A DNA stretch of 64,000 nucleotides from Alkalibacterium subtropicum (GCF_900112455.1 NZ_FOLT01000007.1:4591-68590), one strand, 5' to 3'; shown: positions 53,210 to 61,950, numbered from the stretch's first letter. The notes: a model not told the origin generated them from the letters alone. Program-made: numbers and translations.

Positions 53210-54028
53210 ATGACAAAAAATACGTCACGCAACACACGCAGCAAACAAACAAACAAGAAGAAACCCTTCTATAGAAAAGCGTGGGTGTGGCTGATCGCCG
53301 CCCTTATCGGATTCGGCGCTGCCGGTGCGAACTTAGGAGACGCCGATGAGGCACAGCCGGAGGACACCGCGCCCGAACTGGTCGAAGAAACCGAGACAAA
53401 AGAGGACCGTCAGGAAGAAACAGATGCCCAAGCAGTAAGCGAACAAGACCCCGTCGAAGAACCAGAGGAAACAGAAACCGACGACGCCGTTGAGGAAGAA
53501 ATCGATGAGACGGAAGATACCGCTAAGGAAGAGTCCAGAGAAGAAACTGGAGAAGTGGTGGAAGAGACAGAAGAAGTGACTGAGGAACCACAGAACGAAG
53601 TGACGCGTGAACAGGACTTTGCCCTGACTCAGGCGCGTTTAAATCTATCGTATTCTCCTTACTCAAAATACGCCTTATACGACCAGCTTATACTTGAAGG
53701 TTATCCGGAAGATGCTGTCCAGTATGCCATCGATACTATCGAAGCGGACTGGAACGAGCAGGCACTGAAACAAGCCCAAGACTATCTGGCGCACACCTCT
53801 TTTTCAGAAGACAGTTTATACGACCAGCTCATTTATGATGAATTCACCGAAGAGCAGGCCCTGTATGCCATCTCGAATATCGAAGCAGACTGGAACAACC
53901 ATGCTCTGAAGCAAGCCAGAGACTACCTGGATTATTCCACTTACTCAGACAGTGAGCTCTATGATCAGCTGATTTTTGAAGGCTTCACTCCTGAACAGGC
54001 CCAGTACGCGCTGGATAATATAGAATAA
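53210..54028 (+). CDS. Ltp-repeat surface protein
   Basis: 272 aa: basic N terminus, a membrane segment (about 25-41, AWVWLIAALIGFGAAGA), an extremely acidic Glu/Thr linker (about 45-135), then three Ltp-type repeats of ~47 residues (about 138-185, 186-232, 233-272), each with ALxQAxxxLxxxxYSxxxLYDQLIxEGFxxEQAxYAIxNIEADWN in outline. The same domain in the phage TP-J34 lipoprotein Ltp blocks phage DNA injection. This protein has no lipobox cysteine, so it is membrane-anchored by its span. A role in superinfection or phage exclusion is possible but unproven; such repeats are also common in chromosomal proteins. Confidence 0.88.
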   Translation: MTKNTSRNTRSKQTNKKKPFYRKAWVWLIAALIGFGAAGANLGDADEAQPEDTAPELVEETETKEDRQEETDAQAVSEQDPVEEPEETETDDAVEEEIDETEDTAKEESREETGEVVEETEEVTEEPQNEVTREQDFALTQARLNLSYSPYSKYALYDQLILEGYPEDAVQYAIDTIEADWNEQALKQAQDYLAHTSFSEDSLYDQLIYDEFTEEQALYAISNIEADWNNHALKQARDYLDYSTYSDSELYDQLIFEGFTPEQAQYALDNIE

Positions 54029-54035
54029 GACGGTA

Positions 54036-54070
54036 AACCCATGTTGAAAATTCAGCATGGGTTCTTTCTT
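54036..54070 (+). terminator. Rho-independent terminator
   Basis: AACCCATG...CATGGGTT stem with inner TGAA/TTCA pairs, followed by CTTTCTTTG. Confidence 0.85.
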
Positions 54071-54162
54071 TGTAAAGACTAAAAATGGTATAGTTAAGAA
54101 GAATGGTTTTTCCGTAGTTAACACTATAAGTGTTTATGAATAACGAATGAAAAGGTGAACAC

Positions 54163-55011
54163 ATGAGTACAGGAATGGTTTTAGAAGGCGGAGGGATGCG
54201 TGGTTTGTATACGGCTGGTGTGCTGGACACGTTATTGGATGAGGAGATCCACATCGACGGGATGCTGACTGTATCTGCTGGCGCGCTCTTTGGCATAAAC
54301 TTTGCTTCCAGACAGAAAGGCAGGGCCCTCAGATACAATAAAACATACATAAGAGACAAGCGCTACATCAGCTTGAGAAGCTGGCTGAAAACAGGGGATA
54401 TGGTGAATAAAGACTTCGCTTACTACACCGTCCCATTCTCACTGGATGTCTTTGATGAGGAAGCTTTCAAACGATCAGGCATCGCTTTTTATGCCACAGT
54501 CACCAATATGGAAACGGGTCTCCCTGAATATATCCACATCACGGAGCCGTTCAAGCAGATGGAAGCCTTACGCGCATCCGGATCGATGCCCTTTGTCTCC
54601 AGACCCATCGAGCACAACGGAACGAAGTACCTGGACGGCGGTGTCAGTGACAGTATCCCGCTGGAAAAAGCAGAGGCTTTGGGTTACGAGAAAAACATTG
54701 TCATTTTGACCCGGCCGCTTGATTACAGAAAGACGAAACCCAACGACTTCATCATCGACCGCTGGTACAAAAAGTATCCGGCTTTCAAGGAAGCACTGAA
54801 AAGCAGATACAAGAACTACAACGACACGGTCGAGAAAATCATTGAAGACGAAAAGCAGGGAAAAAATTTCGTCATCCGACCGTCTATGAGTATCCCGATC
54901 AAGCGCCTGGAGCGCGATCCGGATAAACTGCAGGCCATGTATGACCTGGGAGTCAAAGACGCCACAACACGCATACAAGAGCTCAAACGCTACTTAAAGA
55001 ATGCACACTAG
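54163..55011 (+). CDS. Patatin-like phospholipase (YjjU/RssA type)
   Basis: 282 aa. Glycine-rich oxyanion loop LEGGGMRGLYTAGVL (about 5-19), nucleophile motif LTVSAGALFG (about 40-49) and the dyad Asp in YLDGGVSDSIP (about 152). The usual GxSxG reads TVSAG, so the first Gly is replaced. The protein would cleave acyl chains from lipids as a Ser-Asp dyad enzyme. No membrane span. AAAAGGTGAACAC precedes the ATG. The next gene starts 27 bp downstream and may be in the same operon. Confidence 0.9.
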   Translation: MSTGMVLEGGGMRGLYTAGVLDTLLDEEIHIDGMLTVSAGALFGINFASRQKGRALRYNKTYIRDKRYISLRSWLKTGDMVNKDFAYYTVPFSLDVFDEEAFKRSGIAFYATVTNMETGLPEYIHITEPFKQMEALRASGSMPFVSRPIEHNGTKYLDGGVSDSIPLEKAEALGYEKNIVILTRPLDYRKTKPNDFIIDRWYKKYPAFKEALKSRYKNYNDTVEKIIEDEKQGKNFVIRPSMSIPIKRLERDPDKLQAMYDLGVKDATTRIQELKRYLKNAH

Positions 55012-55038
55012 AACTTTATGAGAGGAGTAAGAAAAGCC

Positions 55039-55593
55039 ATGACACTAACAGAACTATTAGAAGAAAGACCGTGGGCGCGAGAGTACCTCTATTTTGATCC
55101 GGATTTGAATGAAACAGGCGTCGTTTATGCAGCCAATCTGGAAAAATTCGCATTCTTTCTCGACGCGATGGAAGATGTGCGGGCAAACAGCCGGGAGATC
55201 CTGACAAGATATAAACTCCCGGACTATAAAGAGGTCATCGAACTTTTAGCTGTCTTTAAAGTGACCACACTGAGAGGACCGGCGACACTCGAGCAGCAGG
55301 AACTATTCTTTGATATGCTGAGTGCCCACATTAAAACTGAAACAGACAAAGGAAGGACACGTGAAGACATCTTCGAAGACAAAGATGCCATTGCGCTGGC
55401 TCGTCTGTATCAGGTCAGCGACCCCGAATGGAGTGCAAAGTACCTGACCTGGATATTATTTGAACTGGGAGCCATCAGCAAAGAAAAAGGCCCTGACGTC
55501 TTTGGAGCCAACGCCAGCGCCTTTCAAACTTATGATTTCCTTAAAGAAGCATCCAACGGAAAATGGCGGCCGCAGATGCAGTTTTCTGAGTAA
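55039..55593 (+). CDS. Hypothetical 184-aa protein
   Basis: Acidic, helical, soluble protein starting MTLTELLEERPWAREYLYFD. I do not recognise a family. Two charged halves (EVIELLAVFKVTTLRGPATLEQQ and ARLYQVSDPEWSAKYLTWIL) look like helical bundles. The ATG at 55039 follows GAGAGGAGTAAG at a rather long distance; an in-frame ATG at 55018 lies before that site. Same strand and close to the patatin gene. Confidence 0.7.
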   Translation: MTLTELLEERPWAREYLYFDPDLNETGVVYAANLEKFAFFLDAMEDVRANSREILTRYKLPDYKEVIELLAVFKVTTLRGPATLEQQELFFDMLSAHIKTETDKGRTREDIFEDKDAIALARLYQVSDPEWSAKYLTWILFELGAISKEKGPDVFGANASAFQTYDFLKEASNGKWRPQMQFSE

Positions 55594-55773
55594 AAGGGAT
55601 TATCTGCAAATTACTGCAGCAGACACTCCATATACGACGAACAGCCTTTTTGCACCTAAGTTACATTACCTTTTACTCTCGACTATTCCTTTCAAAAGCC
55701 TTCAGACAAAGGGAAAGAATGATATAATATATGTAGTACTATACTCGTTTTCATGTAGAAAGAAGGAAAAACC

Positions 55774-56082
55774 ATGCTGACATATCTATTCATGGGTATC
55801 GTGTTGCTGGCCATCGGCATTGCTGTGCATGTTCTGAAGTGGAACATACTGGTCGCTTATTATAATACGAAACCGGAAGCGAAAAAGAATAATAAAAACA
55901 CAGAAAGCTATCGAAAGATTTTGGGATTTTACGGATACATCACAGGAGGACTTTTCTTTCTGCTGGCATTTTTGGAATACCGGGGCATCAGTGTACCTCC
56001 CACACCCGTTACAGCCATTTTTATCGTAGGGACAATGATCGTCATGTACTTTGCACAGAAAGACGATGAGGATGAAAAGTAA
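55774..56082 (+). CDS. Small membrane protein, DUF3784-like
   Basis: 102 aa with three hydrophobic spans (about 2-20, 52-68, 75-94) and a Lys/Asn-rich loop. The layout, with a polar loop KKNNKNTESYRKILGFYGYI, resembles small DUF3784-type proteins, but the family name is a guess. AAGGAAAAACC precedes the ATG. Confidence 0.55.
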   Translation: MLTYLFMGIVLLAIGIAVHVLKWNILVAYYNTKPEAKKNNKNTESYRKILGFYGYITGGLFFLLAFLEYRGISVPPTPVTAIFIVGTMIVMYFAQKDDEDEK

Positions 56083-56193
56083 AACAATGGGGTATGTTGT
56101 GCATAGCAGAAAAAAAGCAAGCTCATTAATGACTGATGACTGAGCTTGATGTTTAGAACATAACACGAACAACTTTGAATGGAGACGATATAC

Positions 56194-56538
56194 TTGACTT
56201 ATGAAGACTATGCCAAAATCGCCAAAGCATTATCCGACCCGAAACGTGTCAAGATCCTTGATATGCTGTCCTGTGGTGCGATGTGTGCCTGCGATATACT
56301 GGAGCACTTCGACTTTACCCAGCCGACCCTGTCGCATCACATCAAAGCCCTGACGCAATCCGGGCTGGTCACTGTCGAAAAAGAGGGGACCTGGAATCAC
56401 TATTCGATCGATCAGGATACTGCCAGCCAGTTTCTCCAGCATACGCAACACTATCTCACCCATACAGAAGAATGCGTATGTAAAGAGCCAACAGAAAAAC
56501 AGGCGAATGGTAAACAGTGCCGGACATGTGCTGGATAA
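56194..56538 (+). CDS. ArsR-family metalloregulator
   Basis: 114 aa winged-helix repressor: KIAKALSDPKRVKILDMLSCGAMCACDILEHF, with the Cys-x-x-x-Cys-x-Cys arrangement of arsenic sensors, then FTQPTLSHHIKALTQSGLVTVEKEGTWNHYSI. The tail is cysteine-rich (EECVCKEP and GKQCRTCAG). It should bind As(III) or Sb(III) and come off DNA. The start is taken as TTG 56194 (MTYEDYAKI, as in relatives) after TGGAGACG; an in-frame ATG at 56179 lacks a site. No arsenic pump or reductase is adjacent, which is odd for this family. Confidence 0.88.
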   Translation: MTYEDYAKIAKALSDPKRVKILDMLSCGAMCACDILEHFDFTQPTLSHHIKALTQSGLVTVEKEGTWNHYSIDQDTASQFLQHTQHYLTHTEECVCKEPTEKQANGKQCRTCAG

Positions 56539-56562
56539 ATGATGTGAATGACTGAATAGATA

Positions 56563-56614
56563 CAGGAGCTGAACGCCTTCTCACAAACCGAGGATCGTTC
56601 AGCTCCTGTTTTTT
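56563..56614 (+). terminator. Rho-independent terminator of arsR
   Basis: CAGGAGCTGAACG / CGTTCAGCTCCTG stem with 20-nt loop and a T-run. Confidence 0.9.
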
Positions 56615-56714
56615 GTCGTGAAGTAGAATCGCTATTTTTTTATCGTTTTAATAATAAATGTTATACTAAAGGTACTAATGAACAGTTTGTAACGACCGGA
56701 GAGGGTTGATGAAC

Positions 56715-58148
56715 ATGTTAAAAAAAATAGCTAAAGGCGGGATGATCGGGCTCGGTGCTTATTTAGGCTATGCTTTTTTCACCTCGAATATCCTGCTTCA
56801 CTATAAGAAACCAAAGAGCAGAGAAGAACTGGAAGAAAAGGGTTTACCTGATTACTACGGGGACGATGAAAACGACGGACCGGATAAAGCCGCATTCTTT
56901 GACACTCAGGATATCCTGCTGACGCTGCATTTGAACCTGATCGATTCTGCGGAGAAGACGATAAAATTTGCCAACTTCTCGATCGAAGATGGAGCGGCCA
57001 GTGATTTATTCTATGGTAAACTTCTGGAAGCCGCTGACAGAGGGGTCGAAGTTTATATCCTGTTCGATGGCAAAGGGCATAACCTGTTTGGGATCAGTAA
57101 CGGGAAATACTGGGCACTGATGGGTCATCCAAATATCAATCTGGCGTTCTACGAGGAGTTTGACTGGCTGCGTCCCTGGACCTGGCAGAACCGGATGCAT
57201 GACAAATATATGCTCATCGATGAAACCTATATCCTGACGGGTGGTGTCAATCTGGAGGATGCCTTCTTTGTCAAAGATAATGAAGAAGCCGTCTATGACC
57301 GGGATGTCGTGATCATCAATAAAGAGCCTGAACGCTATGACGAAAGTGTCGTGAAACAGTATGCAGAATACTTTGAGGCTATGTGGTTCCATCCTTATAC
57401 CAATGTCAGACCCAATCATGTCATGAAAAGGTATGAGAACCTCGCAAGGGAAACGTATGAAGAGCTCGTATCCACAGTAAAAGAAGCGGAAGAGAAGAAT
57501 CTGTATGGAGCCTCGAGAACGATCGACTGGGACGAGCATCTGTATCCGACTAGAAAAGTGAGTCTCGTGACGAATGCGATCCAGCGCTGGAAAAAAGACC
57601 CGCATATTCTGGCGACACTTGGAAGGCTCTTTGATGAAGCTGAAAACAGTGTGATATTTCAAAGTCCCTATGTCGTACCGAGTCTGGAAATGCGGGAATA
57701 CATCTCGCTGGAACATACGACGGCCAAGATTTTCTTCATCACTAATTCGATGGCTGTCTCGACCAACTTTCCTGCCATTGCCGGGCAGCGTAAATATCTG
57801 AACGAATTAAGTAGTGACACCACACAATTTTATCATTTCCAGGGCAAAGGCTATATTCATGCCAAAGCCTATATGTTCGACCGCCGCTTGAGTCTGGTGG
57901 GGTCCTTTAACTTTGACCCGCGCAGTTCGTTTTTAAGTCAGGAAAATCTGGTCGTCATAGACAGTCCTGAACTTTCAGCGGCACTGGAAGAAAGTCTGAA
58001 AGACATCGCACGAAACAGTGTCCCGTATAATGAAAACGCCGAACATCTTGTAGAAAATACAGCAGAGAACGTGCCTACACCCTGGTACAAGAAAATCCTT
58101 CTGGGACTGGCCTATGTGCTTTTGCATCCACTGGAGGATCTGCTGTAA
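56715..58148 (+). CDS. Phospholipase D-family protein (cardiolipin-synthase-like)
   Basis: 477 aa with one N-terminal membrane segment (IAKGGMIGLGAYLGYAFF) and two HKD motifs: MHDKYMLIDETYILTGGVNLED (about 162) and IHAKAYMFDRRLSLVGSFNFDPRS (about 382) in outline. The pair makes one active site that transfers phosphatidyl groups or hydrolyses phosphodiesters. It is membrane-bound. The domain order fits cardiolipin synthases and related PLD proteins, but it lacks the usual two N-terminal spans, so the substrate is uncertain. ATG 56715 chosen after GAGAGGG; earlier in-frame starts are too close to it. Confidence 0.88.
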   Translation: MLKKIAKGGMIGLGAYLGYAFFTSNILLHYKKPKSREELEEKGLPDYYGDDENDGPDKAAFFDTQDILLTLHLNLIDSAEKTIKFANFSIEDGAASDLFYGKLLEAADRGVEVYILFDGKGHNLFGISNGKYWALMGHPNINLAFYEEFDWLRPWTWQNRMHDKYMLIDETYILTGGVNLEDAFFVKDNEEAVYDRDVVIINKEPERYDESVVKQYAEYFEAMWFHPYTNVRPNHVMKRYENLARETYEELVSTVKEAEEKNLYGASRTIDWDEHLYPTRKVSLVTNAIQRWKKDPHILATLGRLFDEAENSVIFQSPYVVPSLEMREYISLEHTTAKIFFITNSMAVSTNFPAIAGQRKYLNELSSDTTQFYHFQGKGYIHAKAYMFDRRLSLVGSFNFDPRSSFLSQENLVVIDSPELSAALEESLKDIARNSVPYNENAEHLVENTAENVPTPWYKKILLGLAYVLLHPLEDLL

Positions 58149-58171
58149 AGTAATTTCAGGAACCAACCTTT

Positions 58172-58210
58172 AAAGCGGACAGGAAGAGTCACTTCTTCCT
58201 GTCCGCTTTT
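58172..58210. terminator. Bidirectional terminator
   Basis: Perfect 16-bp stem AAAGCGGACAGGAAGA / TCTTCCTGTCCGCTTT between the convergent PLD and prenyl-synthase-like genes. Confidence 0.92.
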
Positions 58211-58212
58211 GT

Positions 58213-59469
58213 CTAGTTAGTTTTTAAAATATCACTCGCTTTATTTTCCAGTTCCTTATAAAACGTTAATCGAACATTCGAAAAAGACTCCAGTTCTTTA
58301 TAGAGGGAGCGCGTCACGGTCTCCGGGTTTTTTCCGACCGCTTCCATCACCATCAAAAGGGTACACTGACTGATCACGTCTTTCATTAAAGCAGCTGCAG
58401 AGCTGTCCTCAGTATCTACCGTATTGACTGTGAAGATATAGGTGATCAGCCGTCTGATTTCTTGATCCACAGCTGCTTTATCCTGTTTCCTACTGAAGAG
58501 CGTCTGATTACGCTCTGTTTCATCCGTATCTTTGTCCTGCAGGTCATCGAGAAGCTGCAGGAAAGCACCGTAGTGAAAAGCAAACGTGCTTTCCTCTCGG
58601 GTGAGTGTGCCTTTGATCAAATAGGCATCGGCCAGCACAGAAGTACCGCCTTTAAAAAAACTGATAGTCCTTATTTCCTCTTGGCTCAAAGGGGGCCCGC
58701 TGCTTTGAAGGAGACTCTTGACTTGTCCCTCATGGATCAGCTGGATACTTTCAGTCACGGGGGGAAAGTGGGCTTGCGGAAAATCGTCTTTGATCATTTC
58801 GACTAAAGCAAAGATTCGTTGTTCGACGGGTTCATTTGAAGATAAATGTTCACCAGCCAGGACTTTTCCCAGCCGCCGGTTGAAAGTCTGTTTAGCTTCA
58901 GGACTGATATTGGGATCATCGAGCATGTTATCAGTATAAGGGTACAACAGACTATAGGCATACATCGGCGGCGTCAACGCGAGAGGTATCTCCCAGCACA
59001 ACTGCAGGCTGTTCATGATCCAGACGTTCCGCAATGCCTGGAACACTTCTGCATTATCCAAGCGGCTATCTTCATTCCTTGTTCGAAAGATAAAGGTTTC
59101 AGCCACATCCAGATACCCCTGTTCGATAAAATGAGCCAGAAAGGGGCGTTCGAACAAGAGTTTCTTTTCGTCGATCGTCTTCATGGCATCTATTAGGAGA
59201 GCCTTTACTTCATCCATGACGGAAGCAGGTATTTCTCCAGGCTCATCCATATGCTCCCTTATTTCAGGGACGTAGGGTCCGATGTCATCCAAAAGCTTAT
59301 TGATCAGTTTCTTCAGTCGCCGCTCATTCCAGAGCTTTTTCCACAGCGGAATTTTCTTCATCCTGTCAGCAGGGAAGGGCCTTTCTTTATTGTACTCCTC
59401 CACAGACAAAGCCATCAGCTCATCGATGGGAATGGTATGACTGGTATGTAGGGTGGGTGATTCGATCAC
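58213..59469 (-). CDS. Class-I isoprenoid-synthase-like protein, divergent
   Basis: 418 aa, all helical, soluble. A canonical DDxxD lies at 308-312 in GAFLQLLDDLQDKD, and a first Asp-rich motif TDNMLDD at 180-185; between them sits KGGTSVLADAYLIKG. This order and spacing match trans-prenyltransferases and terpene-type enzymes, where the aspartates hold Mg and diphosphate. Overall length and N-terminal half do not match farnesyl or heptaprenyl synthases I know, so it is a divergent member or has lost activity. GTG start 59469 after AAGGAGG. It stands alone, convergent with the PLD gene. Confidence 0.7.
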   Translation of the reverse strand: MIESPTLHTSHTIPIDELMALSVEEYNKERPFPADRMKKIPLWKKLWNERRLKKLINKLLDDIGPYVPEIREHMDEPGEIPASVMDEVKALLIDAMKTIDEKKLLFERPFLAHFIEQGYLDVAETFIFRTRNEDSRLDNAEVFQALRNVWIMNSLQLCWEIPLALTPPMYAYSLLYPYTDNMLDDPNISPEAKQTFNRRLGKVLAGEHLSSNEPVEQRIFALVEMIKDDFPQAHFPPVTESIQLIHEGQVKSLLQSSGPPLSQEEIRTISFFKGGTSVLADAYLIKGTLTREESTFAFHYGAFLQLLDDLQDKDTDETERNQTLFSRKQDKAAVDQEIRRLITYIFTVNTVDTEDSSAAALMKDVISQCTLLMVMEAVGKNPETVTRSLYKELESFSNVRLTFYKELENKASDILKTN

Positions 59470-59930
59470 GATAGGGGCCTCCTTGTACCGGGTTTAGTTT
59501 TATTATACCGCTATGGAAGGGGAAAGAGTAGGTAAAACCTTCCTTTTTAAAAGTTTAAAGGTTCCGTCTACAGAAAATCTGGCTCGAGTAGTTTTGAAGC
59601 CCATAAACCGGAGCTTATAAGGTAGCTTTCCTTTGAAGCAAGGTGATGGCCATTGTCTATAACCAGGACTCATGCGGACAGAGGCGCTCGAGTGACGGTT
59701 AAATTCACTTATAGCCTAAACTCAACAGACAAAAAGTAAGGTAAGAGGACGATAAATATTCCTCAACCTTATTTTTATTCATCTTTTTACTTATAAGTGT
59801 ATGGATTAACCGAACAGAATAACGTAGAATAAAATCGTTGACATCTTTTGTACGTTGTTAACCTGTATAGACATTAAACAACTAAAAGAATAGTATATGT
59901 ATCATTATCTACATAGAGAAAGGAAACTGA
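59470..59930. other. Intergenic, possible decayed array
   Basis: CTCGAG occurs at 59583 and 59687, 104 bp apart (2 x 52), which may be a decayed 52-bp array; the unit between is not clear. A TATAAGTGTATGG stretch and AT-rich sequence before 59931 may hold the next gene's promoter. No gene is seen. Confidence 0.3.
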
Positions 59931-59933
59931 ATG

Positions 59934-60158
59934 ATGGCCTATGTTATAGCCAAAAAACACGGAAGAAACGGATCCGTTGCTTATACATATGATTCAGCTG
60001 AGATACAGTTGATCAGCAAGCTGGAACAGGAATACTTGGATCGCGATATTGATATCTTTATCACGTCAGAATTATGTAAAAAGAAAGAGTTTTTACCTGT
60101 GTTCAATGTCGGACATTTTGAATTGTTTATCGAATCGATCAAAAAAGTCCTGAAATAA
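59934..60158 (+). CDS. Small soluble protein, unknown (DUF6718-like)
   Basis: 74 aa starting MAYVIAKKHGRNGSVAYTYD. The AYVIAKKxxxNG start is like small DUF6718-type proteins, which have no known role; the assignment is uncertain. AAAGGAAACTG precedes two consecutive ATG codons (59931 and 59934), and either may be used. Monocistronic, followed by a terminator. Confidence 0.65.
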   Translation: MAYVIAKKHGRNGSVAYTYDSAEIQLISKLEQEYLDRDIDIFITSELCKKKEFLPVFNVGHFELFIESIKKVLK

Positions 60159-60209
60159 GTATTTACTGTAAATCTCACCTTCAATTCAGTGTGATAGTGC
60201 CTGTTGAAT

Positions 60210-60250
60210 AGAGGAGAGGGAGGAGAGGGAGGAGGGGGGAGAAGAGGAGA
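60210..60250 (+). other. 41-nt pure purine tract
   Basis: Only A and G occur from 60210 to 60250, with GGGAGGAGAGGG-like runs. Such tracts can form triplex or two-layer G-quadruplex structures. It lies between the 74-aa gene and the SAM riboswitch promoter. Confidence 0.8.
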
Positions 60251-60265
60251 CTCTTCTCTTTTTCT
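60239..60265 (+). terminator. Rho-independent terminator
   Basis: GAGAAGAG / CTCTTCTC stem with GAGA loop, then TTTTTCTTT; the left arm is the end of the purine tract. Confidence 0.8.
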
Positions 60266-60296
60266 TTACGCTCAAGTTTCCGGCACTCCATAACCT

Positions 60297-60325
60297 TTGA
60301 CAAAACAGCATACATCAGGTATCTT
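60297..60325 (+). promoter_or_regulatory. Promoter of the SAM-riboswitch gene
   Basis: TTGACA (60297-60302), 17 bp, TATCTT (60320-60325); the start near 60332 puts the whole riboswitch in the transcript. Confidence 0.75.
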
Positions 60326-60345
60326 TGAGCTAATCACATAAACAT

Positions 60346-60490
60346 CTTATCGAGAGTAAGCAGAGGGAATTGGCCCTGTGAAGCTTCAGCAGCAGACCTT
60401 ATGCGGCACTGTGCTAAATCCAACAAGAGAAATCTTGAAAGATGAGTCCAACCCTTCAGGCACGACTTTATTTCAAGTGGTGCTTTTTTT
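60346..60490 (+). promoter_or_regulatory. SAM-I (S-box) riboswitch with terminator
   Basis: P1 is CTTATC (60346-60351) paired with GATGAG (60441-60446). The core follows the S-box pattern: GAGAG, AGAGGGA, TGGCCC, TGAAGC, CAGCA, GTGCTAAATCC, GAAAGATGAG. It is followed by a terminator GCACGACTT/AAGTGGTGC (60460-60483) with TTTTTTT. High S-adenosylmethionine should favour the terminator and switch off the gene at 60521. Confidence 0.93.
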
Positions 60491-60520
60491 GTGGTTTAAA
60501 TTTAGAAAGGAGTTGGAAAC

Positions 60521-60781
60521 ATGCTTTTTGACGAAAGAATAAACCATGTGCGTTATGCTTTGGACCGTCGTGAATCGATTTTGAAGTCGAAAATCGACCG
60601 GCGTTTTTCAGTATCCATCATTGGCGTTTATAGACGGGTTTCTAACGTTGAGGCAATGCGTGACGAGGTTGAGGCATTACGTGACGAGCTGGACGAGATC
60701 AAAGATGCACTAGCATATGACCGTGAAGATGCACTGGAACGTTTGAATAAACTCGAAGAAACACTTTTCGGCGCGCTGTAA
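60521..60781 (+). CDS. 86-aa protein under SAM-riboswitch control, unknown
   Basis: Starts MLFDERINHVRYALDRRESILKSK: a basic, possibly amphipathic N-terminal helix (about 5-40), then a Glu/Asp-rich coiled coil (VEALRDELDEIKDALAYDREDALERLNKLEETL, about 46-82, in outline). No membrane span. I do not recognise a family. AAAGGAGTTGGAAAC precedes the ATG. The S-box upstream would normally control methionine or cysteine synthesis or uptake, which makes this small unknown gene remarkable. Confidence 0.8.
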   Translation: MLFDERINHVRYALDRRESILKSKIDRRFSVSIIGVYRRVSNVEAMRDEVEALRDELDEIKDALAYDREDALERLNKLEETLFGAL

Positions 60782-60840
60782 TTGCTGTTCAAGTACTGTA
60801 TCCGCATAAATACCTGAAATCTTCATAGAATAGACGCAAA

Positions 60841-60899
60841 ACCATCTCAAGAGCTAATTTTATAGCTAATCGTCGTTGAGATGGTTTTTATTTGAGGAT
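60841..60899 (+). terminator. Rho-independent terminator
   Basis: ACCATCTCAA / TTGAGATGGT outer stem with an inner AGCTA/TAGCT stem and T-run. Confidence 0.9.
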
Positions 60900-61950
60900 C
60901 ACAGATCGACATTGTTAATCGATCTGCTAAAAAATCCTTTGGCTGATATGATTATTTTATGCGTTTCTGGGTGAAGCTTGAAAATACGGACTGGAATCGA
61001 AATTATGTACAAATGCATTGAGATTCATAAAGTATGAAGAATGAAAAAATCTCAGGAAAAAAGTCAGATCAGCACTAAAGAAAGAATCAAAGAAATATTC
61101 TGCATAAATGATCGAGCAGAACGGCTTAAAGAGTTACTCATAAGAGTTAGACAGATGGCAGTGCTGCTGAATTATTTCTTTGAACAGTGGACTTAACGAC
61201 AATAACAGACACTTAATTCAGTAATTGATCCATGATTTATTTGAAGCAAAGAAATTAAACAGAAAATAAACCCAAAAACAGGGGATTAATTCAATTTTTA
61301 ACGTATCCTGACAGCTGGTTTCATTTTCTTTATTTTAGTTTACATAATATATATTATACCAAGTAGATTATATAAGATATGCCACTCTCAGGATCATTAT
61401 AGATTAAATTTAAGTCTCTCTTGATTCCGTTCTGAATTGAATTCAATTCAACCTGATTTACAGCAGATTTATTTATAATTGATATCTAATTTAATTTTTC
61501 CGTTCTATCGTATTATTTTTATCTGCTGACTTTATTTTGTCATTTCTATTGTAATAATTTCTATCTGTCGCGTAAGTCTCGTTTGATATGACTTCAGATT
61601 CAATTCCATCATTTCAGCAGGCCTTACACGACGATTTCAGATCGGCTCACGGATGATTGTTTCATAGAATCGTCCTGAAGATCTGTGGTGATCCGTTTTT
61701 TCTAGATGATCTGTTAATTGCTACTTATGCTGGTCTGAGTCAAATTTTTGAATTTTCTTCTAGTTTACATCATACATACGTTTGATTGTCTGCTTTCAGT
61801 TGACGATCCATATTTTCATTTGAATATCTACAAGCTGACTTCTTTGTTTAATAGTCGTAATTATAGTCCAACTTTACCAAATCGTAACTGTTCCGATTTG
61901 TGTTGTGTTCTCTTCATTCATGCTTTTAATACACACAAACCTTTAATTTA
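60900..61950. other. About 1 kb with no confident gene
   Basis: AT-rich. A 51-codon open frame (61041-61196, MKKSQEKSQIS..., ending LNYFFEQWT) has a plausible amphipathic composition but no ribosome site. The rest holds many scattered TTGATT/GATCTGT-like short words and GATTCAATTC near 61600, but no repeat with a constant period that I could establish. Confidence 0.4.

Noticed and set aside
61041-61196. A 51-codon open frame beginning MKKSQEK
   Set aside because: Composition is plausible, but there is no ribosome site and no further support; left as a note in the intergenic entry.
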